Source of the DNA: Thermosynechococcaceae cyanobacterium MS004
Lineage (GTDB): Bacteria; Cyanobacteriota; Cyanobacteriia; Thermosynechococcales; Thermosynechococcaceae
DNA length: 64,000 nucleotides
Direction of reading: 5' to 3'
Assembly: GCA_022402525.1 (NCBI GenBank)
Contig: JAKRSB010000089.1
Location: 124,001-188,000, forward strand
Notes under the pieces: model-generated
Told to the model about the DNA's origin: nothing
Seen by the model: the letters and a program-made list of their open reading frames with translations, nothing else
The model's database searches: none
Program-made: the position numbers and the translations under genes
Part shown: positions 63,433 to 64,000 of the stretch, one piece after another
How positions within the stretch are numbered: the stretch's first letter is position 1
Layout: each line of letters begins with the position of its first letter

Positions 63433-64000
63433 CTAGCGATCGCGCTGGAGCATCTCTGTCGGCAGGGTTCCGAGGGTCACGCGCGGGTTGCGAATCTGAC
63501 CCTCTCGCTTGATCTTCAGGGGGACGATGGTGCCGGGACGCAGCCCCTCTACGGCCTGCTGCACGTCATCGGTTTTGGCAACTGCTTTATTATCAATGGA
63601 CTGAATAATATCTCCCGCCTCAATACCTGCACGGGTTGCGGGAGAGTTGGGCACCACTTTGACCACCAAAACACCCGAAGCGTCCTTGATGTTGAGGTTT
63701 TCTTCTTGGTTAAGGCGATCGCGCAGTTCTGGAGTCAGCTCCACCATCTGTACGCCAAGATAAGCGTGCTGAACCTTACCCGTTGCCGCAAGCTGAAGGG
63801 CAATGGGCTGTGCTGAACCAATAGGAATCGCAAATCCCAAGCCTTGGGCGTTTTGAATAATGGCGGTATTAACGCCAATGACCTGACCCCTGGCATTTAG
63901 GAGAGGCCCCCCCGAATTTCCGGGGTTAATGGCAGCATCCGTCTGGATATAGCGCACCCGCCGATCTGAAATACCAATGTCTGAGCCAGAGCGTCCCGTT
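63433..64000 (-). CDS. HtrA/Deg-family serine protease (5'-truncated by window edge)
   Basis: This is the C-terminal 189 residues of a trypsin-like HtrA protease; the frame remains open to base 64000. The catalytic Ser is in [30 protein letters not shown] domain follows (about [19 protein letters not shown] to [11 protein letters not shown]). HtrA proteins degrade damaged periplasmic and thylakoid-lumen proteins. Cyanobacteria have three paralogues (HhoA, HhoB, HtrA); the visible part does not decide which. The His and Asp of the triad lie outside the window. Confidence 0.94.
   Translation of the reverse strand, partial: TGRSGSDIGISDRRVRYIQTDAAINPGNSGGPLLNARGQVIGVNTAIIQNAQGLGFAIPIGSAQPIALQLAATGKVQHAYLGVQMVELTPELRDRLNQEENLNIKDASGVLVVKVVPNSPATRAGIEAGDIIQSIDNKAVAKTDDVQQAVEGLRPGTIVPLKIKREGQIRNPRVTLGTLPTEMLQRDR

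Overview
The window is cyanobacterial chromosome. Diagnostic genes are psbO, the PsbP-like CyanoP protein, psb27, chlH, chlL/chlN, a light-dependent protochlorophyllide reductase and the phylloquinone genes menA-menC-menE. The octamer GCGATCGC (HIP1), a hallmark of many cyanobacterial genomes, occurs throughout. No plasmid, phage or insertion-sequence gene is recognisable. Pseudopilin genes resembling the hormogonium polysaccharide (hps) genes would suit a filamentous strain, but the species cannot be fixed from this sequence.

Layout: the 3' part of hisA (1-495) is followed by chlN and chlL on the minus strand. Between 3.6 and 13.5 kb lies a surface-polysaccharide and pseudopilin region: a sugar transferase, three prepilin-type genes, an MFS exporter, a ferredoxin, a DUF268 protein, a GT11-like fucosyltransferase, a YacP-type NYN protein and an LpxB-like protein. 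PyrF, RuvA and a tRNA-hydroxylase/GST fusion come next, then chlH (19.2-23.2 kb) and an inactive-looking DinG-type helicase paralogue. From 25.3 to 29 kb a family 2 glycosyltransferase and a Wzc-type kinase form a second exopolysaccharide unit. Two secreted proteins (one with a PEP-CTERM-like tail), an aquaporin, psbO, yidD, rpmF and a glutathionyl-hydroquinone-reductase-like gene follow. Around 37.2-38.9 kb there are Uma2 and DUF29 genes, a DUF29 remnant and tRNA-Ala(CGC). CyanoP, an M16 peptidase and a convergent two-partner secretion pair (TpsB/TpsA) occupy 39-46 kb. Beside TpsA sits a small gene that looks like a double-glycine-leader peptide precursor. The last third holds menACE, hemA, the dual-function FBPase/SBPase, a D27-like isomerase, a DOPA-dioxygenase-like gene, psb27, an amino-acid-binding lipoprotein, a TxlA-like thioredoxin, por, an FAD-dependent oxidoreductase, an HpsJ-like membrane protein and the 3' part of an HtrA-family protease (off the right edge).

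Functionally, the tetrapyrrole branch is well represented: hemA makes the precursor, chlH inserts magnesium, and both protochlorophyllide reductases (dark-operative ChlLN and light-dependent POR) are present, along with photosystem II assembly factors. Several genes concern cell-surface glycan and protein export.

The most unusual non-genic features are (i) a roughly 155-bp palindromic MITE-like element present twice in opposite orientation, each copy flanked by a direct repeat; (ii) many short tandem arrays of 12-17 bp units in intergenic gaps, often beginning at or next to a stop codon, with related in-frame duplications inside genes; and (iii) the orphan precursor-peptide-like gene at 46351-46575. 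All assignments come from reading the sequence; no database search was run.
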